A stretch of 32,424 nt of DNA from CAYSUS01 sp964434165 (lineage in GTDB: Bacteria > Planctomycetota > Planctomycetia > Pirellulales > Thermoguttaceae), in NCBI GenBank assembly GCA_964434165.1, contig CAYSUS010000083.1, positions 1-32,424 on the forward strand, read 5' to 3'. Below the pieces are notes generated by a model. That model was not told where the DNA came from. It did no database searches and worked only from the letters and a program-made list of their open reading frames with translations. Both the position numbers and the translations under genes were made by a program. Shown piece after piece: positions 1 to 9,089 of the stretch; position 1 is the first letter of the stretch, and each line of letters starts with the position of its first letter.

Positions 1-1
1 T

Positions 2-1165
2 TACGCCGCGATCGGCGGCGGGGCGATGCTTTGCGTGGTGCTGTTCGGGCTGCTGCTCAGTGTGCTCCTGCGCGGTCCCCAGGACTCCCCTCTGCCGCAA
101 GCGGGCGAGGGGCCGGGGGTGAGGGCGGAAGCGGACGGCGGCAAGGAACAGCCCCCGCTGGCCGTCGCCCCGTTTAGCGACTACAAGGCCAAGTGGCTGC
201 AAAAGGCCTGGGCCGCGCACCTGGGCCTGCCGGTCGAGTGGGACGTCGATCTGCCCGGCGGGGAAAAGCTGACGATGGTCCTCATCCCGCCGGGTGAGTT
301 CTTGATGGGGTCGAGCGAGGAGGAGTTTGCGGCCCTTACGCGGCTTGCGGAAGAGCACAACGAGACGTCCGGCTATCGGGGGCGTCTTCCCTCGGAGACC
401 CCGGCGCACGAGGTCGCGATCACGCGGCCCTTCTACATGTCCCGCACCGAAGTGACCAGGGGGCAGTTCCGGGCATTCGCGGAAGCGACCGGGCACAAGA
501 CCCTCGCGGAGCGGGCCGAGGGAGAGCGGGCGCCGGACGCGGTCGCCCCGTCGCCGATCGGCTGGGACTGGCGCGAACCCGGCTTCATGGCCTCCGACGA
601 GCACCCCGTCGTCCACGTCTCATGGGACGACGCCGCGGCGTTCGCCGCGTGGGGTGCAGGGGCGAGCGGCCCACGGTGGCATCTTCCTACCGAGGCTCAG
701 TGGGAGTACGCCTGCCGCGCAGGCAGCCAGACCCGCTGGTTCCACGGCGACGACGCGGCTGGCCTGGACCAGTACGCGTGGTTCGGTGTGTCTACCGACG
801 TGGCCATTCAGCCGGTGGGCCGGAAAGAGCCCAACGCCTGGGGCCTTCATGACATGCTGGGGAACGTCGAGGAATGGTGCCGCGACTACTACCGGAAGGA
901 CTACTACGCGCAATCGCCCAAGAAAGACCCTCAAGGCCCGGAACGCAGTACGCAGCGGGTACACCGCGGAGGTACGTGGAGGAACAACAGTGAGCACAAC
1001 CGCTGCGCCTGCCGCACGTGCCAGTCCCCCGAATCGTGGTTCGTGGGCCGGGGCTTCCGCGTGGTGTGCGAGATCCCCGACGACCCGGCGGAGCGGAAGC
1101 GCTTTGCCGCGGCGACCGGGGCGCCGTTCTTCTCCAAGGTCAAGTGGGAGACCGAGGGCGGCTAA
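2..1165 (+). CDS. Membrane-anchored SUMF1/FGE-sulfatase-domain protein, 5' end cut by window edge
   Basis: The first ATG is at 26, but the frame is open to base 2 and the hydrophobic helix already includes codons before that ATG. The gene therefore probably begins outside the window, perhaps as a Ser/Thr kinase or other protein with a C-terminal FGE-like domain, an architecture common in planctomycetes. Counting from the ATG at 26, residues 1-16 are the rest of a membrane helix. Residues about 20-35 are encoded by a dispersed 43-bp repeat. A conserved lead-in (KAWAAHLGLPVEW) precedes the FGE-sulfatase domain, about residues 75-352, with signatures VLIPPGEFLMGS, WDDAAAFAAW, LPTEAQWEYACRAG, LGNVEEWCRDYY and GRGFRVV. 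The cysteine pair that catalyses formylglycine formation in true FGE appears absent near RGGTWRNNSEHNRC. A sulfatase-activating role is therefore doubtful; substrate binding or signalling is more likely. Confidence 0.85.
   Translation, partial: YAAIGGGAMLCVVLFGLLLSVLLRGPQDSPLPQAGEGPGVRAEADGGKEQPPLAVAPFSDYKAKWLQKAWAAHLGLPVEWDVDLPGGEKLTMVLIPPGEFLMGSSEEEFAALTRLAEEHNETSGYRGRLPSETPAHEVAITRPFYMSRTEVTRGQFRAFAEATGHKTLAERAEGERAPDAVAPSPIGWDWREPGFMASDEHPVVHVSWDDAAAFAAWGAGASGPRWHLPTEAQWEYACRAGSQTRWFHGDDAAGLDQYAWFGVSTDVAIQPVGRKEPNAWGLHDMLGNVEEWCRDYYRKDYYAQSPKKDPQGPERSTQRVHRGGTWRNNSEHNRCACRTCQSPESWFVGRGFRVVCEIPDDPAERKRFAAATGAPFFSKVKWETEGG
85..127 (-). repeat. 43-bp dispersed repeat, copy A, inside the coding sequence
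   Basis: Read on the minus strand it matches the copy at 1227-1269 at 38 of 43 positions by eye. It lies in frame in the FGE-domain gene and encodes the peptide SPLPQAGEGPGVRA in the linker between the membrane helix and the catalytic-like domain. Its core is an imperfect hairpin of C/T-rich and G/A-rich arms. The type resembles short interspersed palindromes that are abundant in planctomycete and other high-GC genomes. Confidence 0.7.
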
Positions 1166-1226
1166 AACCTGTGGGTCGTGGGCGGGGTGTCTTCGGGCCA
1201 GGCGAGATAGCGGCTGCGAGAAACGC

Positions 1227-1269
1227 CGCCCTCACCCCCGACCCCTCTCCCGCCAGCGGGAGAGGGGAG
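1227..1269 (+). repeat. 43-bp dispersed repeat, copy B, intergenic
   Basis: This is the second copy of the 43-bp element, in opposite orientation to the copy at 85-127 and 61 bases after the FGE-domain stop codon. The core pairs cctctcccgc with gcgggagagg across a short loop, so it can form a hairpin in RNA and may help end the upstream transcript. Confidence 0.7.
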
Positions 1270-1287
1270 GCCAAGAACGGGTCGCAG

Positions 1288-1322
1288 CCCGGCCGTCAGC
1301 CTTGGGGTAGCCGACGGCCGGG
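1288..1322. repeat. Perfect 10-bp inverted repeat, possible terminator
   Basis: The arms cccggccgtc (1288-1297) and gacggccggg (1313-1322) are exact reverse complements separated by a 15-base loop. It lies between the plus-strand FGE-domain gene and the convergent EF-hand gene, so it could act as a bidirectional terminator. No T-tract follows on the plus strand, so a Rho-independent role is not certain. It may instead be a REP-like element. Confidence 0.5.
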
Positions 1323-1387
1323 CATGCTTCCCCCGTTGCTGCACGCCTTTGGGGTATTTTTATGAGGCGTTTTGGTATCAGGCGGAC

Positions 1388-1428
1388 GGCACACGGAGTG
1401 CGCCTGCTACGGGGTGCCTGCTACGGGG
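1388..1428. repeat. Palindromic repeat plus short tandem duplication
   Basis: The unit ggcacacggagtgcgcc is nearly self-complementary. It runs into two tandem copies of gcctgctacggggt that end against the stop codon of the EF-hand gene at 1429. A related string (tcctgctacc) occurs at 3565-3574 beside other palindromes. This resembles a known type of intergenic repeat in planctomycetes; its position suggests a 3'-end element of the minus-strand transcript. Confidence 0.5.
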
Positions 1429-2154
1429 TTAACGCTTGGGGCGCGGCTTGCGGCCCTCGCCGCGATTGCCGAATCGCTCGCGCATCGCCTTCTCCAGCTC
1501 TTCCAGGCTCACCGAGCCGTCGCCGTTGGCGTCGGCCTTGCCGATCCGCTCCCAGAGCTGCTCGGGCACTTCGTCCTTCTCCAGGGCGCCGTTGCCGTTC
1601 TTGTCCATGGCCTTGAGACGCTCGCCGAAGCGCCCCGCGCCGCCGCGCTGCCGGCCTTCCATCATCTTTTTGATGTGGGCCTCCAGCTCCTCCTGGCTCA
1701 CCGCGCCGTCGCCGTTCGCGTCGGCCTTGCCGAGCCGCTCCCAGACCTGCTCGGGCAGCTCGTCCTTCTCCAGCTTCCCGTTGCCATTCTTGTCCATGGC
1801 CTTGAGGCGCTCGAGCATCGCGCCGGGGCCGCGCGCCCCGGGGCCCATCTGCTTCAGGGCGGCGGCGAACTCGTCCAGCGACACGACGCCGTCGCCGTCG
1901 GCATCGACCTTGGCAAAATGCTCGGCCAGCCGGCCCGGCGCCTCGTCTTTCGACAGGGCGCCGTCGCGGTTCTTGTCCAACTGGGCGAAGATCTGCGCGG
2001 GATCGGGACGCCCGCGGTCGGGCCGTTCCGCCCCGGGGCGACCCTTGCCGCGCGGGCCCTTGCGCTTGCCCTTGACGTCCTGGGCCTCGGCCAGGCCGCC
2101 CAGCCACGCCACCAATGCCAGCATCGCCAAGCCAATCAGACACCGCTTCACCAT
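1429..2154 (-). CDS. Secreted EF-hand protein with six calcium-binding loops
   Basis: The 241-residue protein begins with a Sec signal peptide (MVKRCLIGLAML..., cleavage likely after AEA, residue 24). A basic, Gly/Pro-rich linker follows, then six canonical EF-hand loops at about D60-E71, D84-E95, D121-E132, D145-E156, D184-E195 and D208-E219. Each has acidic or Asn ligands at positions 1, 3 and 5, Gly at 6 and Glu at 12, so calcium binding is expected. Loops 3-4 and 5-6 are near-identical pairs 63 residues apart, showing an internal duplication. The longer open frame to 2247 is rejected: an AAGGAG ribosome-binding site lies 8 bases before this ATG and the signal peptide starts exactly here. 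The neighbour at 2505-3353 is a paralogue. The cellular role is unknown; buffering or structural calcium binding outside the membrane is an inference. Confidence 0.9.
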   Translation of the reverse strand: MVKRCLIGLAMLALVAWLGGLAEAQDVKGKRKGPRGKGRPGAERPDRGRPDPAQIFAQLDKNRDGALSKDEAPGRLAEHFAKVDADGDGVVSLDEFAAALKQMGPGARGPGAMLERLKAMDKNGNGKLEKDELPEQVWERLGKADANGDGAVSQEELEAHIKKMMEGRQRGGAGRFGERLKAMDKNGNGALEKDEVPEQLWERIGKADANGDGSVSLEELEKAMRERFGNRGEGRKPRPKR

Positions 2155-2162
2155 GATCGGGA

Positions 2163-2168
2163 CTCCTT
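2163..2168 (-). promoter_or_regulatory. Ribosome-binding site fixing the start at 2154
   Basis: AAGGAG on the minus strand, 8 bases before the ATG of the six-EF-hand gene. It selects the start that opens with a signal peptide, not the upstream in-frame ATG at 2247. Confidence 0.75.
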
Positions 2169-2428
2169 GGAGTGGGGAGGCGCGAGCCGGGCAGGTACGC
2201 GGAGGGGATGCCACGGGATTCGCGCCGGGGAACTCGTCGGCCAACACCGCACGTCCGTTCCACTAACTGCGAAGGGGACCCGGGCGGGGACAGGGTTACG
2301 CCCGATTCCCCGGATTTCGGCCCGCGTCGGGAGCCGGCCGGGATCGCGGTTTCCTGACGCGTCTGCCCAACGGGCCGCGCGCGGGCCGAGGAACAGCCTG
2401 CCACCCGGTCGCCCCAAGAAACGCAGGC

Positions 2429-2458
2429 GGCCGCCGGCGAGCGGGGCAGCCGGCGGCC
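2429..2458 (-). terminator. Strong GC hairpin downstream of the second EF-hand gene
   Basis: The arms ggccgccggc (2429-2438) and gccggcggcc (2449-2458) pair perfectly across a 10-base loop. A second hairpin, gcgcccc/ggggcgc (2487-2493 and 2499-2505), overlaps the stop codon. Together they probably end the minus-strand transcript. No U-tract is evident, so this is an inference. Confidence 0.4.
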
Positions 2459-2504
2459 TGGGTGGAACGTCCCTGCGTCGTCCATCGCGCCCCAGACAGG
2501 GGCG

Positions 2505-3353
2505 CTAGTCCTTTTCCCTTTCTTTCTCCGGCCGGCCGCGGCCGAAGCGCTTCTCGAAGGCCTTCTTCAGCTCGTCCGGGGTGACGGCCCCGTCGTCATC
2601 GGCGTCGGCCTTGCTCATCCGCGCCCAGATGGGCCCGGGCACCTCGTCCTCGGTCAGCTTGCCGTCGTCGTTCTTGTCCGCCCGCTTGAACATCTCGCGG
2701 GGATCGGGGCGTCGCATGCCCGGCGGGCCCGGACGGCGCGGGGGCCCCTGCTGGCGGCGCTCCATGAACTTCTCGCGCATCCTCTCCTGCATCTTCTCGC
2801 GGGCTTCGGCCATCTTCTTGTGGGCGGCGAGGAACTCCTTCTTGGAGATCGAGCCGTCGTCGTCGGCGTCCAGCTTGTCGAACACCTTCTCCGGATCGAG
2901 CTTCATCCCTGGACCGGGGCCGCGCATGCCGGGACCGCGCATGCCGGGGCCGCGCGGACCGAACATGGGCGGACGGCCCGGCCCGCGCATGTGGGGCGGG
3001 CCGCCGCGATGCCACGGCGGCGGGCCGTGACGATGGAAGCCGCCGTGGAACTGGCCGTAGAAGCGGCCCTCGACGCGGCCGTGGAATCCGCCCGGCCCGC
3101 GCCAGTGGCCGCGCCAGCCGAAGTGGGGCGGTCCGTGAGGCCCGCGTCCCCAACCCCCGTGCATCCCCGCGCCCGGCCGGCGCCAGGGCGGGCCGCCCCA
3201 GCGGTCCTCGTCGGGCTTGTTGTCGTCCGACCTGGCCGCTTTCTTATCCGGCTTCTTGTCGGACTTCTTGTCGTCGGCACGGGCGCTTCCCGGGCCGAGC
3301 ACTCCGGCCAGCAGTCCCGCGACCGCCAGCCCCATGACCACGCGCTTGAGCAT
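2505..3353 (-). CDS. Secreted EF-hand protein with a long His/Gly/Pro-rich segment
   Basis: The 282-residue protein starts MLKRVVMGLAVAGLLAGVLG, a Sec signal peptide with likely cleavage after ARA (residue 26). A Lys/Asp-rich stretch (27-50) follows, then a low-complexity segment, about 51-150, dominated by Gly, Pro, His, Arg and aromatic residues. Three EF-hand loops lie at D162-E173, D226-E237 and D250-E261. A charged helix (about 175-202, Lys/Glu/Met/Arg) separates the first loop from the other two. The start is fixed by AAGGAG 8 bases upstream; the open frame to 3383 is rejected. The same site and spacing precede the paralogue at 1429-2154. The His-rich segment could bind transition metals or polyanions, which is speculation. 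No direct functional partner is visible; the divergent neighbour is the sigma factor gene. Confidence 0.88.
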   Translation of the reverse strand: MLKRVVMGLAVAGLLAGVLGPGSARADDKKSDKKPDKKAARSDDNKPDEDRWGGPPWRRPGAGMHGGWGRGPHGPPHFGWRGHWRGPGGFHGRVEGRFYGQFHGGFHRHGPPPWHRGGPPHMRGPGRPPMFGPRGPGMRGPGMRGPGPGMKLDPEKVFDKLDADDDGSISKKEFLAAHKKMAEAREKMQERMREKFMERRQQGPPRRPGPPGMRRPDPREMFKRADKNDDGKLTEDEVPGPIWARMSKADADDDGAVTPDELKKAFEKRFGRGRPEKEREKD

Positions 3354-3361
3354 TTCAAGGG

Positions 3362-3367
3362 CTCCTT
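3362..3367 (-). promoter_or_regulatory. Ribosome-binding site fixing the start at 3353
   Basis: AAGGAG on the minus strand, 8 bases before the ATG at 3353, identical in sequence and spacing to the site of the paralogous EF-hand gene. It favours the shorter start with the signal peptide at the N-terminus. Confidence 0.75.
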
Positions 3368-3528
3368 CACCAGATGCGCGCACCGCGAGCGAGACACCCC
3401 CGTCTGGCCCCCCGTCCGCAGAGCGCTGAGGAGAAACGGCTTTGAGCGGGCGCTTGCCCGCGCCCCCGGTACCAACTGCAAAACCGATCGACGGATGGAC
3501 ACGTTTAGGCCAGAATAGAGAAGTGCAG

Positions 3529-3560
3529 GACTTCCGAAGTCTTGGAGATCTCGGAAGTCT
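3529..3560. repeat. Palindromic element, unit 1
   Basis: The arm gacttccgaagtct (3529-3542) faces a shortened partner tcggaagtct (3551-3560). Each arm is itself almost palindromic. Matching units lie at 3579-3613 and 7509-7541. Confidence 0.65.
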
Positions 3561-3578
3561 GGTGTCCTGCTACCGGCA

Positions 3579-3613
3579 AGACTTCCGAAGTCTCGACGAA
3601 GAATTCGGAAGTC
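3579..3613. repeat. Palindromic element, unit 2
   Basis: The full arm agacttccgaagtct (3579-3593) is followed by a partner ttcggaagtc (3604-3613). Apart from small insertions in the loop it matches the unit at 7509-7541. It ends 49 bases before the sigma factor start codon, so it lies in or near the leader or promoter. Confidence 0.65.
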
Positions 3614-3662
3614 GGGGAATTGCGCGGCGAGTCGATCCACCCAGCGTGGGGTTAGAAGGGAT

Positions 3663-4307
3663 ATGGCGGCGGAGAACCAGGCAAGCGACGGCGACGGCCG
3701 CGACCCGCTCGACGAGGTCCGCCACGGCGGCCAGGCCGCGCTGGCCGGGCTGTTCATGGAGCACCGCCCGCGCCTGAAGCGCATGATCCAGATGCGGATC
3801 GATCGCCGCGTGGCCGGGCGCGTCGATCCATCGGACGTGCTCCAGGAGGCCTTTCTCGATGCCTCGCGCCGGCTGGGTGAATACCTCAGCAAGCCCTCCA
3901 TGCCGCTGTTCCTGTGGTTCCGCTTCCTCACCGGGCAGCGCCTGCTGGCCATCCACCGGCAGCACTTGGGCACGCAGAAGCGCGATCCGCGCCAGGAAGT
4001 GGCGATCCACCGCCGCGCGATGCCGCAGGCGGATTCGGCCTCGCTGTCCATGCAACTGCTGGGACACCTGACCACACCGAGCCTTGCGGCGATGCGCCAG
4101 GAAGTGCAGGATCAACTGGAGGAGCTCCTGGGCACCATGGAGCCGATGGACCGCGAGATCCTCTCGCTGCGGCACTTCGAGGAGCTGACCAACAACGAGG
4201 CGGCCGAGGAGCTGGGCATCACCCCGGCCGCCGCCAGCAAGCGCTACATCCGCGCCCTGGAGCGGCTTCGCCACGTGGTCAAGTCGATGCCGGAACTGGA
4301 CAAGTGA
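3663..4307 (+). CDS. ECF-family RNA polymerase sigma factor, kinase-associated
   Basis: The 214-residue protein has a sigma-2 region (about residues 24-100, with the DPSDVLQEAFLDA segment that contacts core polymerase and the -10 element) and a sigma-4 region (about 145-205, helix-turn-helix around EELTNNEAAEELGITPAAASKRYIRAL). The insert between them is rich in basic residues. This fits the planctomycete ECF groups that sit next to Ser/Thr kinases. The kinase gene starts 48 bases downstream on the same strand, so the pair is probably an operon, with the kinase controlling sigma activity in place of a classical anti-sigma factor. The start ATG has AGAAGGG directly upstream, with unusually short spacing of about 2-3 bases. 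No anti-sigma gene is seen. Confidence 0.92.
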   Translation: MAAENQASDGDGRDPLDEVRHGGQAALAGLFMEHRPRLKRMIQMRIDRRVAGRVDPSDVLQEAFLDASRRLGEYLSKPSMPLFLWFRFLTGQRLLAIHRQHLGTQKRDPRQEVAIHRRAMPQADSASLSMQLLGHLTTPSLAAMRQEVQDQLEELLGTMEPMDREILSLRHFEELTNNEAAEELGITPAAASKRYIRALERLRHVVKSMPELDK

Positions 4308-4343
4308 AGATGAGAAGCCGGCGCACCGCGTCTTCGGCCCCCG

Positions 4344-4348
4344 CGGAG
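4344..4348 (+). promoter_or_regulatory. Ribosome-binding site supporting a GTG start
   Basis: GGAGG lies 7 bases before the GTG at 4356 and supports this as the kinase start codon. Confidence 0.7.
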
Positions 4349-4355
4349 GCCCCCC

Positions 4356-7502
<3,147 letters not shown>

Positions 7503-7508
7503 CCCCAA

Positions 7509-7541
7509 AGACTTCCGAAGTCTCGAAGACTTCGGAAGTCT
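7509..7541. repeat. Perfect palindromic element, unit 3; probable bidirectional terminator
   Basis: The arms agacttccgaagtct (7509-7523) and agacttcggaagtct (7527-7541) are exact reverse complements with a 3-base loop. The element fills the 56-base gap between two convergent genes, the kinase and the oxidoreductase, where transcripts from both strands should end. It is the best-preserved of the three units in the window. Confidence 0.75.
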
Positions 7542-7558
7542 GGCTTGCGCCGCGCCGC

Positions 7559-8887
7559 CTACTCCAGCTCCCATCCCTTGCGATAGGGGCGGCGGATGAG
7601 TTCGTCGGCCTCGGGGGCGTTGGCGGCCTTCAGGGCCGGGCCGTCCCACTCGATCTTCCTGCCCAGCCGGACCGCCAGGTTCCCCAACAGCACGACCTCG
7701 GTGAACGGGCCGGACCGGGCGAAGTTCGACAGCGCCGGCGCGCCGCCGCGGCAGGCGTCGATCCACTCCTGGTCCTCATTGCTCACGCGGGGCAGCGTCT
7801 GCGGCGTGTCCTGCACCGCGTCGAGCAGCCCGTCCGGCGCGGTGACCCACTTCGTGTTGCCGCGGCTGAAGAAGAACTTGCCCTTCTCGCCGATCATCAC
7901 CAGGTCGAACCGCTTGGCCTGCTTGGCGTCCACGCCGGCGCCCTCCAGGACGTCGCCCGAGGGCATGCGCCCGCCGTCGTACCAGCAGTACTTCAACTCG
8001 TCGCAGTACTTGCCGGCCGGGAAACGGTAGGTGACCACGGCCGACTTGGGCCCGGAGACCTCGGTGTTGCCCACCGACTCGGCCTCGACGCTCGTGGGGT
8101 GCTTCAGATCCAGGGCCCAGAAGGGCATGTCCATGATGTGGCAGCCCATGTCGCCCAGGGCCCCGGTGCCGTAGTCCCACCAGCCGCGCCACTTGAAGGG
8201 GCAGAAGGCCGGGTTGTACGGGTTCAGCGGGGCGGGGCCGGTCCACAGGTCCCAGTCGAGGGTGTCGGGCACGGGCTCCCTGGGCGGAAGCTCCTTCATC
8301 CCCTGCGGCCAGATGGGGCGATTGGTCCAGGCGTGCACCTCGCGGACCTTGCCGAGAAGCCCGGCGCGGACCAGCTCCACGGCGCGGCGGATCGGCTCGC
8401 CGGCGTGGGCCTGGTTGCCCATCTGCGTGGCGACCTTCATCTTGGCGGCCGTCTCGGCCATCAGCCGGGCCTCCCATACCGAGTGCGTCAGCGGCTTCTG
8501 GCAATAGACGTGCTTGCCCAGGCGCATGGCCATCACGGCGGCGTGGGCGTGGGTGTGGTCGGGCGTGGAGACCGTGACCGCGTCGAGCCCCTTCTCCTTC
8601 TCGAGCATCACGCGGAAGTCCTTGTAGAACTTGGCGCCTGGATACTGCTCCGTGACGTCCTTGCCGCGGCGCCGGCGGCGGTTCTCGTCCACGTCGCACA
8701 GGGCGGCGATCGTGCCGCCCGCCGCGGCGGCGCCCGACACGTCGCTGGCCCCCTTGCCTCCGACGCCCACGCAGCCGACCAGCAGCCGGTCGTTGGCGCC
8801 GAAGGCACGCAGCGGGACGTACGTGGCGGCGAAGGTCCCGGCGGAAAGCTGGACGAAGCGGCGGCGGCTGAAGCGGATCGCGGTCAT
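7559..8887 (-). CDS. Tat-exported Gfo/Idh/MocA-family oxidoreductase
   Basis: The 442-residue protein opens with a twin-arginine signal (SRRRFV at residues 7-12, hydrophobic stretch to about 30). A Rossmann nucleotide-binding domain follows (GCVGVGGKG at 38-46, acidic end of strand 2 at DVDENR). The family's EKP motif reads QKP at 130-132 with the catalytic lysine kept. The second half is the Gfo/Idh/MocA C-terminal domain with typical planctomycete strings (WRGWWDYGTGALGDMGCH). Such proteins oxidise or reduce sugars using tightly bound NAD(P). Export in folded form by Tat fits a cofactor bound beforehand. The start at 8887 is chosen because it begins the Tat signal; the open frame to 9028 lacks a sensible N-terminus. 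It is last of three carbohydrate genes on this strand. The sugar substrate is unknown. Confidence 0.92.
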   Translation of the reverse strand: MTAIRFSRRRFVQLSAGTFAATYVPLRAFGANDRLLVGCVGVGGKGASDVSGAAAAGGTIAALCDVDENRRRRRGKDVTEQYPGAKFYKDFRVMLEKEKGLDAVTVSTPDHTHAHAAVMAMRLGKHVYCQKPLTHSVWEARLMAETAAKMKVATQMGNQAHAGEPIRRAVELVRAGLLGKVREVHAWTNRPIWPQGMKELPPREPVPDTLDWDLWTGPAPLNPYNPAFCPFKWRGWWDYGTGALGDMGCHIMDMPFWALDLKHPTSVEAESVGNTEVSGPKSAVVTYRFPAGKYCDELKYCWYDGGRMPSGDVLEGAGVDAKQAKRFDLVMIGEKGKFFFSRGNTKWVTAPDGLLDAVQDTPQTLPRVSNEDQEWIDACRGGAPALSNFARSGPFTEVVLLGNLAVRLGRKIEWDGPALKAANAPEADELIRRPYRKGWELE

Positions 8888-9035
8888 TGGGGGCTGGCTC
8901 CGTGGCGGGGCAGAGGGAAGGGGCCGGGTAAGAAACGGAAGCGGCGACTGGCGGCAAGGCCGGCGAGGCGCCGCGTCGACAGCGCCCCCAGCATAATCAG
9001 TCGCCCAGGGCGTTGCCAGGGACGGCATGCAACGC

Positions 9036-9057
9036 GCCGGCCCCCGAGGGGGCGGCC
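9036..9057 (-). terminator. GC hairpin after the alpha-galactosidase gene
   Basis: The arms gccggccccc and gggggcggcc can pair with one bulged base across a tight loop, 33 bases past the alpha-galactosidase stop codon. It may end or attenuate the transcript before the oxidoreductase gene. No T-tract is visible, so this remains tentative. Confidence 0.3.
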
Positions 9058-9089
9058 GACCTCGCCGCGAGAGCGCTCGTGCCGCCGCG

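Larger units (their letters stand above)
2155..2504. other. 350-bp spacer between the two EF-hand genes
   Basis: No convincing gene is seen. The stretch holds the ribosome-binding site of the downstream gene, a perfect 10-bp inverted repeat at 2429-2458 and most of a 7-bp hairpin at 2487-2505. It must also contain the promoter of the downstream EF-hand gene if that gene is transcribed separately, but no clear -35/-10 pair was recognised. Confidence 0.5.
3354..3662. other. Divergent intergenic region with palindromic repeats
   Basis: This 309-bp stretch separates the minus-strand EF-hand gene from the plus-strand sigma factor gene and must carry both promoters. No gene is seen. The half nearest the sigma factor holds two copies of the acttccgaagt palindromic element. 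No -35/-10 pair could be assigned with confidence. Confidence 0.5.

Noticed and set aside
3495..3520. Plus-strand promoter with TGGACA before the sigma factor gene
   Set aside because: The -35-like string has no matching -10 hexamer at proper spacing.
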